Position numbers and translations under genes: made by a program
Assembly (NCBI RefSeq): GCF_017591435.1
Contig: NC_059294.1
Span: 14,812,604-14,876,603 of the forward strand
Length of the DNA: 64,000 bases
Origin: Portunus trituberculatus
Taxonomy: Eukaryota > Arthropoda > Malacostraca > Decapoda > Portunidae
Direction of reading: 5' to 3'
Shown: piece after piece, positions 1 to 11,242 of the stretch
Layout of the letters: each line of letters begins with the position of its first letter
Position numbering within the stretch: the first letter of the stretch is position 1
The notes under the pieces: generated by a model
Seen by the model: the letters and a program-made list of their open reading frames with translations, nothing else
Database searches by the model: none
Told to the model about the DNA's origin: nothing

Positions 1-483
1 TGGTCACCATCGGGCCTTCACCCATACCTGTCGTACCTGTTATACCAGCAGGTTAATTAGTTATATTCCGAGGACTTCTGTTGACCGTTTTCACCATCAC
101 CATCACCATCATTATATAGCACTATCATCGCTTCACAATCGCCTACAGAGTTATTGCAGTACTATTTCACCATGATCGCCTTTACCATAGCCATTACCAG
201 CACAACACTACCCCTGTTCTAACTAACACAACCACCGGTGCTGCTATTACTACTTGCACACCGTTACCATCATCACCACCATCACCACCACACCAGCGTG
301 GCCATAGCTACCATCACCACCACATACTTGAGCCACCGTCACTTCGTACAAAACCGCTAGGCTCCAGATAATCGGGATATTAATATGCTAATGATGCATC
401 TGGCAGCACTAACTCCTCCGAGCACATGAAAAATATTGCCTTTATGAGACGCAGCATAGTAGGCCGGCGCCATCACGTCTATT

Positions 484-543
<60 letters not shown>

Positions 544-607
544 ATACAAGTCCAAGTATAAAAAATAAGAAGAATATACTTACTCATAGTTTCAAGCGTT
601 TTAAAAG

Positions 608-665
<58 letters not shown>
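484..665. repeat. Two (AC)n microsatellites
   Basis: Two nearly perfect (AC) arrays, each about 55 bp (484-539 and 610-665), are separated by about 70 bp of A/T-rich unique sequence. Confidence 0.95.
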
Positions 666-666
<1 letters not shown>

Positions 667-720
667 TAAAAATTTTTAGGTTATAACTTTGTATCGAAAA
701 AAACTGGTAAGAGGGTGCGT

Positions 721-724
<4 letters not shown>

Positions 725-779
<55 letters not shown>

Positions 780-785
780 TGTGTA

Positions 786-848
<63 letters not shown>
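725..848. repeat. Compound (GA)n-(GT)n microsatellite
   Basis: A (GA) array of about 26 units changes at 777 into a (GT) array running to 848, interrupted once near 784-790. The junction is direct, so the GT part probably arose by transversion and spread inside one older array. Confidence 0.95.
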
Positions 849-849
<1 letters not shown>

Positions 850-1095
850 GAGGGACACTAGACGCGTCCATCTGGTGACATTGATTGAAGTGTTCCACTC
901 CTAATGAACGGGAGGTGGGAGGGAGGTATCGACGGGGAAGGGAGTACCGAGAGGGAAGAGGAGGAGAAGAAAGAGAAGAGGATGGGATGGAGCAGGAAGA
1001 AGAAAAGAAGAAGGAAGGGAAAAGAAAACAATGTAGAACAGCACAAAATGGAAAATAAAAGACAATCACATCAATAAAATCATAACATTATCGAT

Positions 1096-1145
<50 letters not shown>

Positions 1146-2420
1146 GGTAATAGAAACTGATTGCTGGCTGGGAGCAAGTAAAGCTTTTTGAGATATTGAA
1201 TTAGGGCAAGAAATGATGCTGATTTCTTAACATGTGAGACGAGGAGGAGGAGGAGGAGGAGGAGGAGGAGAAGCAGTTTATTTAAAAGAAGAAAAGAAAC
1301 AAGAAAAATAAATCGAGGAGGAGTAGAAGAAGGAAAAAAAGATGAGGATAATTATAGAAAATAACACAGTAGGGAAAGGAAGGAGAAAGAAAAATAGGAG
1401 ATGATGGAAATGAAAAGTAACCAAAGACGAAAATTAAATGACGCGAAGAAGAGAAGGAACAGGAGGAGAAAGAGGAAAAGCAGGAGAACGACAAAGAGGA
1501 GGAGGAGGAGGAGGAGGAGGAGGAGGGTTGGGAATTAGAGGGAGCAGGAGGGGTGATGTATGGAGGCAGAGACGACGCGTGACAGAGGAGGGGAAGGCAA
1601 CTCACGTGTTTGTTCATTACCAGAAGTGCTAATTGTGTCTGTCTGTCCCCTAACGTAAGGCGTGGGGAAATCTGTGAAGGAGGAGGAGGAGGAGGAGGAG
1701 GAGGAGGAAGGGGCAGTTATGAAAGACGACCTATTACTCAAGATTTTAGTTTACTTTTAATTTCCACCTCGCTAGTTTAACACTTACACCACAGTACCTT
1801 AGCGTAAAATTATTCCCTTTTCTGAGGCTATGATGAAAATTCCTGCCGTCACTTGTATGAGGATCGTGTTGAGTGGGTTCGGTGTGTAATCCTTGGTGAT
1901 GTCGCCTCGCCAGCTCCCCTCAGTGCTCAGTGGCTATCGGAGTAATAAACATTTGACACATGTGCTGTTAATGGGAGCGTATAAACTGGTTAATGAAATG
2001 AGTTGCGAGCTCTACCACGGCCTTCACATGTATGGCCTTCACATGTATGAGAAGGCCGTGGCTCTACGCGCAGTTGTTTCATTGTCTCTGAATCTCTGCT
2101 TCGACTCGCAGTTTATTTCAAAGGTTACGACTAGCGCTTCTTTCCACCAGCCTTCCCTTCCTGCTACGATCACTCACTTCTCAGGACAATTAGTGCCTCG
2201 GGATGCCTGATTTATCTTCGCATATTGCAAATATATAAATAACGAGACAATTACACCCATATCCCGAGATTGCGTCATAATGCGAAATGTGATCAGCTTC
2301 GCAAGTCAAACGTTGTGTAGCCCAGCCAGTCAACGGCAGCTGTGACAGTTTAGCGATTGGGGGAAATTTATTATGATTCTTTGCACAAATTTGTGTAAGG
2401 CAAGATGCAATTCCTGGAGA

Positions 2421-2475
<55 letters not shown>

Positions 2476-3334
2476 GCGTACTTTGTTCCTCATCTGCAAG
2501 AAAACTACAAGAAAGCAACACAGGATGGGATGGAATTACAAATCTTAGCTGAGTAAAGTCTTTCCAAAACAACATTGAGGTCATATGGCGCCGCAAATCT
2601 CAGCGGTTAATAAACTCCAATAACAATAATATATCAAAAATTAATTATCCTTCATTACACTTACTACACTCACACATAGCAAATGCCAAAAATAGTAACA
2701 TATTTCAAAGCACAAAGTCCTTTTCATCAGTGCTATTATTTTTCTGATATATACACCATGCAAAAGTAAATACACACAGGGATCGTCAAGGCAAGAGAAA
2801 AATTATACGTTACTTTGAGGAATGAGAAGGAGAAGGGGAAACACAACAATGTTACGCATTGAAATTTGTGCTTGCATGTAGTGAAATGGCCTGTTTTCGC
2901 ATTCTGCATATTGTATAGGTCTTGGCTGATCGTATGAGAGGAGCAGGAGAAGGAGGAGGAGGAGGAAGAGGAGGGGACAATGAAAGAGGAAAGGGGTGAG
3001 AAATGGATGAAGGGGGAACTAACATAGATTTGTTTATATTCAATTTATTCAGAATTGGCAGGCTTAAATAGCACGGAGAAATTTGTTTATAGAGGAAGTA
3101 ATATATTGTAGTGTGAATGGCGCTTTCTTCTGTAATAGTACACAGCGAGGGCACCGCATGGCCGGCTGTCCCCTGCCCGTAATATATTATTGGACCCCAA
3201 CTACAGCAGCGGCAGACCGATGAAATGTAGCTCAACATACTAATTAAAGGAAAATACGTAGCAGACTAATGTTAATAAGCAGCATCGAGGAATAACATTT
3301 GCCAAGTAAACTTTCAATTATTTATACATTTGGA

Positions 3335-3336
<2 letters not shown>

Positions 3337-3413
<77 letters not shown>
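3337..3413. repeat. (GT)n microsatellite
   Basis: About 38 uninterrupted GT units. Confidence 0.95.
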
Positions 3414-3414
<1 letters not shown>

Positions 3415-3734
3415 GCATATATGTGGACACGTATCAGGTCAACAGACAAGACACATCCACCAAATTATTGAAGCACCTGAGTAATCTATGTTGAACAGCT
3501 ATAATCTTTTAGAGAATTTTAATTGAATGCTCGACACACGCAGCCCAAAGAATGCCGCCCCGCCAAGGCTGCTACTCTGTCATAAAATATACTTAGGCAC
3601 CGTCCTATTAATGCACATGATGTTGCATTACCATAAAAATGCAATGTGGATCCACAACACAGCATAAAACAAAACTGATTCTGGAGCACCACGGTTTTTT
3701 TGCTACTGAAATTACCTTGTGCAGCAGTGACTTC

Positions 3735-3793
<59 letters not shown>

Positions 3794-4418
3794 CATTAAT
3801 TTATATCATGCTGACGAGCAGAGCAATTTAATACATAAATGTTAATATTTTCCTTGCATAAACTATTCTGAGCACAAAATATTAGATATGTAACACGAAT
3901 AGAAGACTAAAACTAATATGATGTACTAAATGAAGATGATTCAATTATGTGATTAAAGCTGTTTATTGATTCTTCCTGAAAGACGGAAAAGCACATAATT
4001 GCATGCTTTCGTGTAATGGTCAAACAACGAAGATAAAACCATATTATTTGTTGTGTGGCGGGAAAAGTACTTCACTAACCCTCACGAAATCACTCCCAAA
4101 TCAAGCGCAGCTCTAACATAAACGTCTCTAAAGCACTGAATTTGAAGCATCTCACATAAATACAGAACTACCAGTTGAATCGGTGATCAGTACTACGTCA
4201 CAACTAAATGCCACACTTAAGTCACGAGTTGGACGATGGACGGGACATGTCATGATAACACTATAGGTGCCTCTGAATATTATAGCTAAATTCATCCTAA
4301 AGTCTACTCTTATGAATGCCTTAATCATCAAAGCATAATTTTACTGATTAGGTCGTTGTCTCAAACATCCGCTAGCAGAGTTGCTTGCTTGTTACGCGCT
4401 TTGTTGGCGTTGACATTA

Positions 4419-4641
4419 TTAACCACTTCAGTGCCATGACACGTCTTCATATTTATTCAGGTTACTTATTAGTAGGCAATTTTGTACAGCTTCAGAATCT
4501 CATGTTCGAATTAGAATAGTGACGATTCTGAACCGTTAACTTTCTGACTTCCGTAGAATCTTGCTAATGTAAATTAAATAAAATCGTCTAATCACACCCA
4601 AAACTCATGGTAAAAATGCGTCCCAGTGTTGAAGGAGCTAA
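4419..4641 (+). mobile_element. TTAA-flanked MITE, copy A
   Basis: A non-coding element of about 215 bp belonging to a family with three other copies in this window (31283-31487, 40882-41095, 54946-55156). It starts after TTAA at 4419-4422 with a terminal motif related to CCCTTCAGTACCATGACGCG. It ends with the inverted form (CAGTGTTGAAGGAG), followed by CTAA, a one-base variant of TTAA. Shared inner blocks include TTTTGTACAGCTTCAGAA and AATCGTCTAATC. TTAA duplications with short inverted ends are typical of piggyBac-type MITEs. No transposase is encoded. Confidence 0.8.
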
Positions 4642-5399
4642 AGGAAAAAAAAACTGATGAACGCAACCCCTGAAATACTCCGTAACATTGGTAAATCTCA
4701 ACACCGGCCTGGTAGCTCTATTTCCTATTGTTTTGGCTCTTATCTGCTGCAGTCATGGGGACCTGATAGGAGAGCAGGGTCTTTTAGTGTGGAAAGTATA
4801 AGTACGGTCAGTTGTCACCGCTTAACACCACAAATAAGAAGGGAGGTACTGCTGCTGCTGTTATGATGGGGTCGATATTTGAGCAGCGTTGCCAACTATA
4901 CCTACGAAAAAATTTCTTAATATTTACCCACTAATCTAACACAGCACTATCTAATCTAATCTAAGGATATTCTTACCAATAGCACCTCGCAACGAAGCAG
5001 TAAAATACTCACAATTAGTGATGAAGTACTTTATGCACAATACGTTTATTGTTTTTCAAAATCCCCATGACATTTAATAAAAAGCTTATCTACACATCTA
5101 TCTATCTACCTATACATCTATTTATCTAACTATCTATCTAACTATTATCAAAACTTCAAAATATTGGATCACTGAAAACTTTGTAGAATTTACTCTCCTC
5201 CTGACTTCCTTTTCGCTTTCAATTTCCTTCGTTGAAAGAAAAAAAAAAAAAATAAACTTACATTTTCATCCTTCTCTTGTTTGCGTGGGGCAGCAGGAAT
5301 AGGAAGGTTGTGGTAAAGGAGGAGGAGATGGAAGCAACAAAAATGCAGGCGCAGAGAAAACTTCAGCTGTTACCGCTACTTAAAGGGTGAGGAGGAGAA

Positions 5400-5427
5400 G
5401 AAGGAAGAATATACACACTATCAGAGA

Positions 5428-5486
<59 letters not shown>
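5400..5486. repeat. (GA)n microsatellite
   Basis: A (GA) array with one GT interruption. It faces a (CT) array at 5643-5719 on the same strand, so the two can pair as an imperfect inverted repeat. Confidence 0.95.
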
Positions 5487-5489
<3 letters not shown>

Positions 5490-5640
5490 AAGAAAAAAGC
5501 AACATAATTATGGAACAACTAACAAATGAAAAGAAACTGGGAAATGAACCCGAAATGACAAAAAAAGAAATGAAAAGATAAAAAGATAAGTAGATAAGTA
5601 AACAATATGGAAAAGTAAGTAGATAGGAAACTGAAGTAAA

Positions 5641-5642
<2 letters not shown>

Positions 5643-5719
<77 letters not shown>
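5643..5719. repeat. (CT)n microsatellite
   Basis: About 38 uninterrupted CT units. Confidence 0.95.
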
Positions 5720-5723
<4 letters not shown>

Positions 5724-6330
5724 CCAATCAAACCCACACACGAATCATTACTCCTCTATTTTCACTCCACACTTCATGATACCATTCCATTCAACCATCT
5801 CTAAACTTTGCTATCCATCCCTTCCCTCTTCTCTCTTCCATTCAAACCTCTTTCCTATCCTTCGTTCCCTCTCATTCTCCCTCTCAGTGCGGACAGACAG
5901 CCGAGGGTTCCATAGGCTGTTGAGGAGAATAATTAAGGCATCAGGAGACCAATTGGTGGCGGCTGTCAGATGCACCCTCGCCTACGGTTACATATGGGAC
6001 TTTAGGGGTGCGTGGGCGGGCGGATGTGGGCGTGTAGGGGCGGGACGGGTGGAGGCAGACGGCGGTGAAAGGATCAGAATACGTAAAGGGAATGAGGGAT
6101 GGAGAAAAAGATGAAGGTGAAAAAGAAGGGAAGAAAGAAGGTGGAATAAGACGTGGGTGATTTAGTGGACAGGGTGAATGTGCATGGAGATTAAAGGAAA
6201 AGAAGATGGATGAGGAAAACGGGAAAAGAAAGGCTAATAAAGAATGGCGGGAAAAAAAAGGGGGAAAAAAATAAGATAGAATAAAGGGGTGCATCATATT
6301 GACCTTCTTTCGTAGATTTTTATCCTTCTC

Positions 6331-6542
6331 TTTTTTTTTTTTTTAATACCGTGTGGGCTTTTTCACGGGAATTTATGGGCTAAAGGGGATACTTTTTAGG
6401 GCACCTCCTATCTTAAAGCCCACCCGCTAGGAAACCGTTGCCCCGAGTGAGGAAACCCAACCTACACTCAGACCGTGGACAGGATTCGAACCTGTGCGCT
6501 TGGAGACTTCTAGGATCCCAAAGCATGCATGGTTCCACTGTA
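6331..6542 (-). mobile_element. tRNA-derived SINE (family 2), copy 1
   Basis: Read on the minus strand, a tRNA-like head (about 6542-6470) carries a polymerase III B-box, GGTTCGAATCC, at about 6482-6492. It is followed by an unrelated body and a poly(A) tail, seen as the poly-T run 6331-6344 on the plus strand. The head and adjoining body match the element at 48526-48744 over roughly 100 bases, including GTGGACAGGATTCGAACC on the plus strand. The A-box end is worn, so the copy is old and probably 5'-degenerate. Confidence 0.8.
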
Positions 6543-6635
6543 CTTCTCTTTCTCCCCTTTCATCATTTTTGTTGCCATGGTTTTTTTTCTTTACCCTATT
6601 TTCTTTTCTACTCCTTTTCTGCTTTTTTTTTCTTG

Positions 6636-6815
6636 CTTCTTCTTCTTCTTCTTCTTCTCCTTCTTCTTCTTCTTCTTCTTTTTCTTCTTCTTCTTCTTCT
6701 TCCTCCTCCTCCTTAATTACAATTACTTCTCCTTTTCTCTTTTTTCTTCTTCCTCCACACCAGAACTCCTGAGAACTTCGCAGGTAATTGCACTTCTCCC
6801 TCTGCTGAGTGTTGC

Positions 6816-6898
<83 letters not shown>
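6636..6898. repeat. (CTT)n then (GA)n arrays
   Basis: A (CTT) array with CCT interruptions runs from 6636 to 6715. About 100 bp of mixed sequence follow, then a (GA) array of about 39 units at 6820-6898. Confidence 0.95.
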
Positions 6899-6903
<5 letters not shown>

Positions 6904-7133
6904 ATAAAGAGGAAAACATGTAGAATTAATGGGAAGGATACAAAAACGTACTAGAAATAACAAAAATTAATGTTAGGCAGGAGACAAAATGAAACAAGCA
7001 TGGCTCACAAACAAGTCATGTGTGCCGGGTAGAGAGTAACAGCAGTAGTGGTAGCATTGACTATAGTAAAGAAATATGGTCAATGCTACCACTACTGCTG
7101 TTACTATCCCACCACTGCCACCGCCATCACCAC

Positions 7134-7291
7134 TACTGCTACTACTACTACTACTACTACTACTGCTACTACTACTACTACTACTACCACTACTACTACT
7201 ACTACTACTACCACAGGCCACTGCAGAAATGCAAAAATGAAAAATAAACTGAGAAGAGTTCAAAATCCCATTCATGAATTTACAAGCAATA

Positions 7292-7364
<73 letters not shown>
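7134..7364. repeat. (CTA)n and (CT)n arrays
   Basis: A (CTA) array with scattered CTG and CCA units at 7134-7212, then a (CT) array at 7294-7364. Confidence 0.95.
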
Positions 7365-7366
<2 letters not shown>

Positions 7367-8493
7367 TTCTTAAATCTCTTTTTATTTTTCCAATTGAAGG
7401 AAGCTCTTCATTGCACTCTCCTCCCGCCAAGGTGATCATGGAGACTTGTTTATGTTGATTACCTTTTCAAGTCGCTGATTTCCCCAAGTTGAGGGTAAAG
7501 TTTGCAATACGGTGGTGCTTCGTGTGGCCATCTGGGGACGACTTATACGGTTACTGGAAGGGTAGTCTCGCTACTTTATATTTAGCGGGTTGTAATTAAC
7601 TTCTTTCTTATTTTTTTTCGTTCTCTCTTCTTCTTTTTCTCTCACTCCTGCTTTTTTTTCGTTGTATTCTTCTTGCTTTGTTGTATATCTTTTATCTTTA
7701 GCTTTCAGTTTTCTTTGTTTTTTTGTTTATTATTACGGTTGTTCCTGTTGTAGTTATTCTAATCGTTATTGTTGCTGCTGTAGGTGTTTTTCGGTCTGTC
7801 TGCAGGCTCAGCTATCTATCTGCATATTTGTGTTTCTGTCTGTATGTATATCCATTTGTCAGTCCACGAATCAATCTGTTTTCTTTAATTTCCTGTCTTT
7901 ATTATTCATACACTTTTTTGTCTCCCTCACAATCCTACTACATCTTATTCCTTTTTTTTTATTTTCACCCTCCTTCTTCCTTCCTTTCTTCTTTCACACC
8001 TCTCCTCATTCCTTCCTTTATACTGAGCTTCTCTTTCATTTATCCTATCTCAAACAAACATCTTCCCTTCTTCAATCTCTCTCCCTCCCTCACTTCCTCT
8101 TCCTTCCCTCCTTGTCTTGCTGATCGGAGTCCTTCCTTACCCTTCTGCCGATAATTGCACGTAGTTCCTCAGGGCGGCAGCAACACCTGAACACCTGCCA
8201 CGGATAATTGGGGCGTCGGGAGGTTAAGCTTCCCCCTTCAACACCTCACCTTGCCATTAGCACCACGACCCACGTTTTCTTTGTCGAGCTCTTCACACAT
8301 TTACGTACAGATTTTCCCCATATATTTTACTCTTTTTTTTCGTAAGAGGGAAGGAAGGTAAAGGGAAGGAAGGAAGGTGACGAAGGAACAATGGATTAGT
8401 GTGAGGGAGGTGAGGGAGGAGAGGCGGGAAAATGCTTGCCTTTTTTTTCTTTTTCTTTTTGTTTATTCTTCATATCGTAGTGTAATTTGTGTC

Positions 8494-8544
8494 TATTATT
8501 ATTATTAGTAGTAGTAGTAAGTGGTAGTAGTAGTAGTAGTAGTG

Positions 8545-8595
<51 letters not shown>

Positions 8596-8832
8596 ATTTT
8601 ATCTATTTTGTGGTTCCTTTTTAATGGTGATGTTGTTTTAGGTGTCTTTTTTTTGTACTATTTGTTGTTGTTTCTACTTCAATAGTCTTGGTCACCCATA
8701 TTTATTTGTTTATTTGTTTACTGCATCTCTTCTTGTGTCTAATAATGTCGCAGATTTTTAACATGAGACCTGTAAAAACAATATTGGTCTTGTCTTATTG
8801 ATTGACCTATTAGCTTTCATCTCTTGTCACTC

Positions 8833-8914
<82 letters not shown>
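8494..8914. repeat. (TAG)n and (CT)n arrays
   Basis: A (TAG) array of about 100 bp with TGG variants at 8494-8595, then about 38 CT units at 8838-8914. Confidence 0.95.
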
Positions 8915-8916
<2 letters not shown>

Positions 8917-10814
8917 TCGTAACTTCCCTTTCCTTTCCCTCCTCTCCCTCTTCACATCCCTTTTTCCCTCTCCCTTCCCTTCCTTCAGTCAGTCATCACC
9001 CTGGCAACCCTAACGAGCAGTTTACGCATGACGAGCTTCAGGTTATTACACGGCGATTATGCAACAGTGGCTCTTGGTCGCGCCTGCCACTCACACGTCG
9101 CCTGGAGGGAGGAAGGGAGGGAGAGTGGGCGAGAGGCGTGGAGGAGGGAAGGGAGGAAGGGAAGGGAAGATGATAGTTTGACGTGTATAAGGTAAGTTTT
9201 AGTGCTAAAGTAAAGAGGGTTATAGGAAGAAGGGGAATTGTAGTTCGCGTTGATTTGATGAAAGGGGAGGAAATAGTAGGAGAGAAAGAATGGAAAAGTG
9301 GGATTGTTTATCATTACTGTTATCATCGTTGTCGTCATTATTTTTTTCATTGTTGATACTCATTACATACCATAACATATAGTATTTTGATATTTTGGAG
9401 AATTCATACTGATGAAAAAGTTACTCATCTCAACACAAATGAAAACTTGATAATGATATAAACGAAACATGGGACAGATATGCACCACGGCACAACAACA
9501 ACAAGAAAAAAAAAGAAAAAAAAGAAAGTGAAAAAGATACGATTCTCCAAACAATAGACGTAGAAAAGCAAAAATCTAATAACAGCTCTTATGACATTTT
9601 CCTTATGGTCTAATGCATGTCACTTAGAAGCATCAAGCATCACCACACCAGCCGCACCAACAACACTATCACCAACAACAGCCACCGTCACCCATGCACC
9701 CTTCATCTCGCTGCTCCCACCCCGCACCTTGCTCGTCTCCCTGCAACACCTTGTCACCTCGTCTCGCGCCGCGCTGTAGCATAATAATCGCAGCCTCTCA
9801 GCCTTCCACAGCAGCGAGATTGTCCTCGTTACAGGCGCGTAATCGGCCGTTTGTCATCTAGTTGTCGTGGTATTCGGCACAAACGGTCGTCGCTTGTCAA
9901 ATATTACTTGTTCCTCTTAAAGGCTATGATAGGAGGATGAGATGTAGGAGGAGGAGATGTAGGAAGGAGGAGGAGGAGGAGGAGGAGGAGGAGGAGAGGT
10001 GCGTGAAGGTGTTGGAAGCAGCGTTTTGAGAAATGTTTCAGTCTCTCTTGCTGGTGCTTACCATTTGTATTTCATAAAGATATGCTAGAGAAGGAGGAAG
10101 AGGAGGAAGAGGAAGAGTAGGAAGAGGAGAATGTATGTGGCATTTTGAATGGACGCGGGAGTATTTGAGCTTCCTGTGAGTGAGCGTGTATGTGTTAGGG
10201 TAATATTATAACAACGCCTCCGCCTCCAACCGCCTCCCTATAGCGCCGGCCTTGGCGAGAGAAACAATGCCAGCGGGTTTAATGAATGCCATCCACTATC
10301 GCAAATTGCGACCATCCCCGCTCTGAGATGGCCCCGAGTGTGCGGCGGTCGTGGCTCATCTCGGCACACAATGGGACCCAAGCTTTACGTATTTGTGGCA
10401 CTGGTCTTACTTCCAAGAATGTTTAATTTACTCATTTTTGTTCGAACTTATAGATTTTTTCTTGCAAATTCCGTCTATGTTTACTTTTCTTCATTCATAT
10501 CTCCTGATCCAACTGTCTTAAGAAATTTTTGTCTCTTTTTCGGTATATTTTCTTTAGTTATTGTGGCGTCTGTGAAAAAAAATACTTCTTTAGCAGTTCT
10601 TTAATTTATGTCTCTTGGTGATAATGATAATATTGATCATTTGATTTTCACCGGAGTATTCGAATAGGCAACTTAATAAAAGAAAATGATAATATGTAGA
10701 ATTTCACTAATAACACAAAAGAGACAATAGAACAAGTTTACCAATCATCGGTAATATCAAAACAGTATATATAATGCAAGACTAATACTAACTCCCGCGT
10801 CTCATCTCCATTAG

Positions 10815-11067
10815 GTGCTGTACAACATGGCCATCTGGACCAACGAAACGGAGCCCCCTGGACCATCACCCATGGCCCCGCCCTCCGTCAACGTCTCCCT
10901 CACCGGCACTGTTCCCACGGAGCCCCTCACCTTCAGGCTGGACTTGCCCTGCCTAGGTATACGCAGCGCTGAGGTCGATGTGATTCTTAACATCAACGTG
11001 ACTTCCCCGAGGCCCCGCCAGCCGCCCACCGTCCTCTACTTCATGCGGCGGAAGATCTGCTTGGAAG
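10815..11067 (+). CDS. RYK: RYK exon: C-terminal half of the WIF domain
   Basis: The acceptor is CTCCATTAG and the donor is GAAG/GTGAGG (phase 1). The exon encodes 84 residues beginning VLYNMAIW. It contains the WIF core LPCLGIRSAEVDVILNINVT and ends at the RRKIC motif that closes the domain in RYK proteins. Three Asn-glycosylation sequons (NET, NVS, NVT) fit an extracellular location. It starts in phase 0, so at least one upstream exon with the first half of WIF is expected. The GTG at 10815 is not a start codon. Confidence 0.92.
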
Positions 11068-11180
11068 GTGAGGGAGGTGAGGGAGAGGCGAGTGTTATAT
11101 GGAGGTGTGTGTGTTGGTGAGCTGTGGATGCGTTGAGAGAAGAATGAAAGTAGTCAGCTGGTAAGGTAACTGCATATCGC

Positions 11181-11242
<62 letters not shown>

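Larger units (their letters stand above)
1..4418. other. Gene-free, microsatellite-rich stretch
   Basis: No open frame here resembles a known protein; the long frames are translations of simple repeats. Seen directly: degenerate CAC/CAT triplets at 90-320, (AC)n at 484-539 and 610-665, a (GA)n-(GT)n compound at 725-848, (GA)n at 1099-1142, and (GGA)n at 1241-1270, 1497-1526 and 1678-1709. (GT)n lies at 2424-2472 and 3337-3413, and (GA)n at 3738-3791. The plus strand is strongly purine-rich from about 900 to 1740. It may be intergenic or part of a long 5' intron of the RYK gene. Confidence 0.75.
4642..10814. other. Gene-free stretch upstream of the first RYK exon seen
   Basis: No convincing exon was found. 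The stretch holds (GA)n at 5400-5486, (CT)n at 5643-5719, a SINE at 6331-6542, (CTT)n at 6636-6715 and (GA)n at 6820-6898. Further on are (CTA)n at 7134-7212, (CT)n at 7294-7364, a pyrimidine-rich domain at 7600-8130, (TAG)n at 8494-8595, (CT)n at 8838-8914 and (GGA)n at 9961-9996. TATC-like degenerate repeats occur at 5090-5150. The missing 5' exons of the RYK gene could lie here as very short exons, but I could not identify them. Confidence 0.7.

Noticed and set aside
10338..10604. 88-residue plus-strand frame just before the RYK WIF exon, as a possible signal-peptide exon
   Set aside because: It has hydrophobic runs, but no donor in a usable place and no similarity to the start of RYK or WIF.
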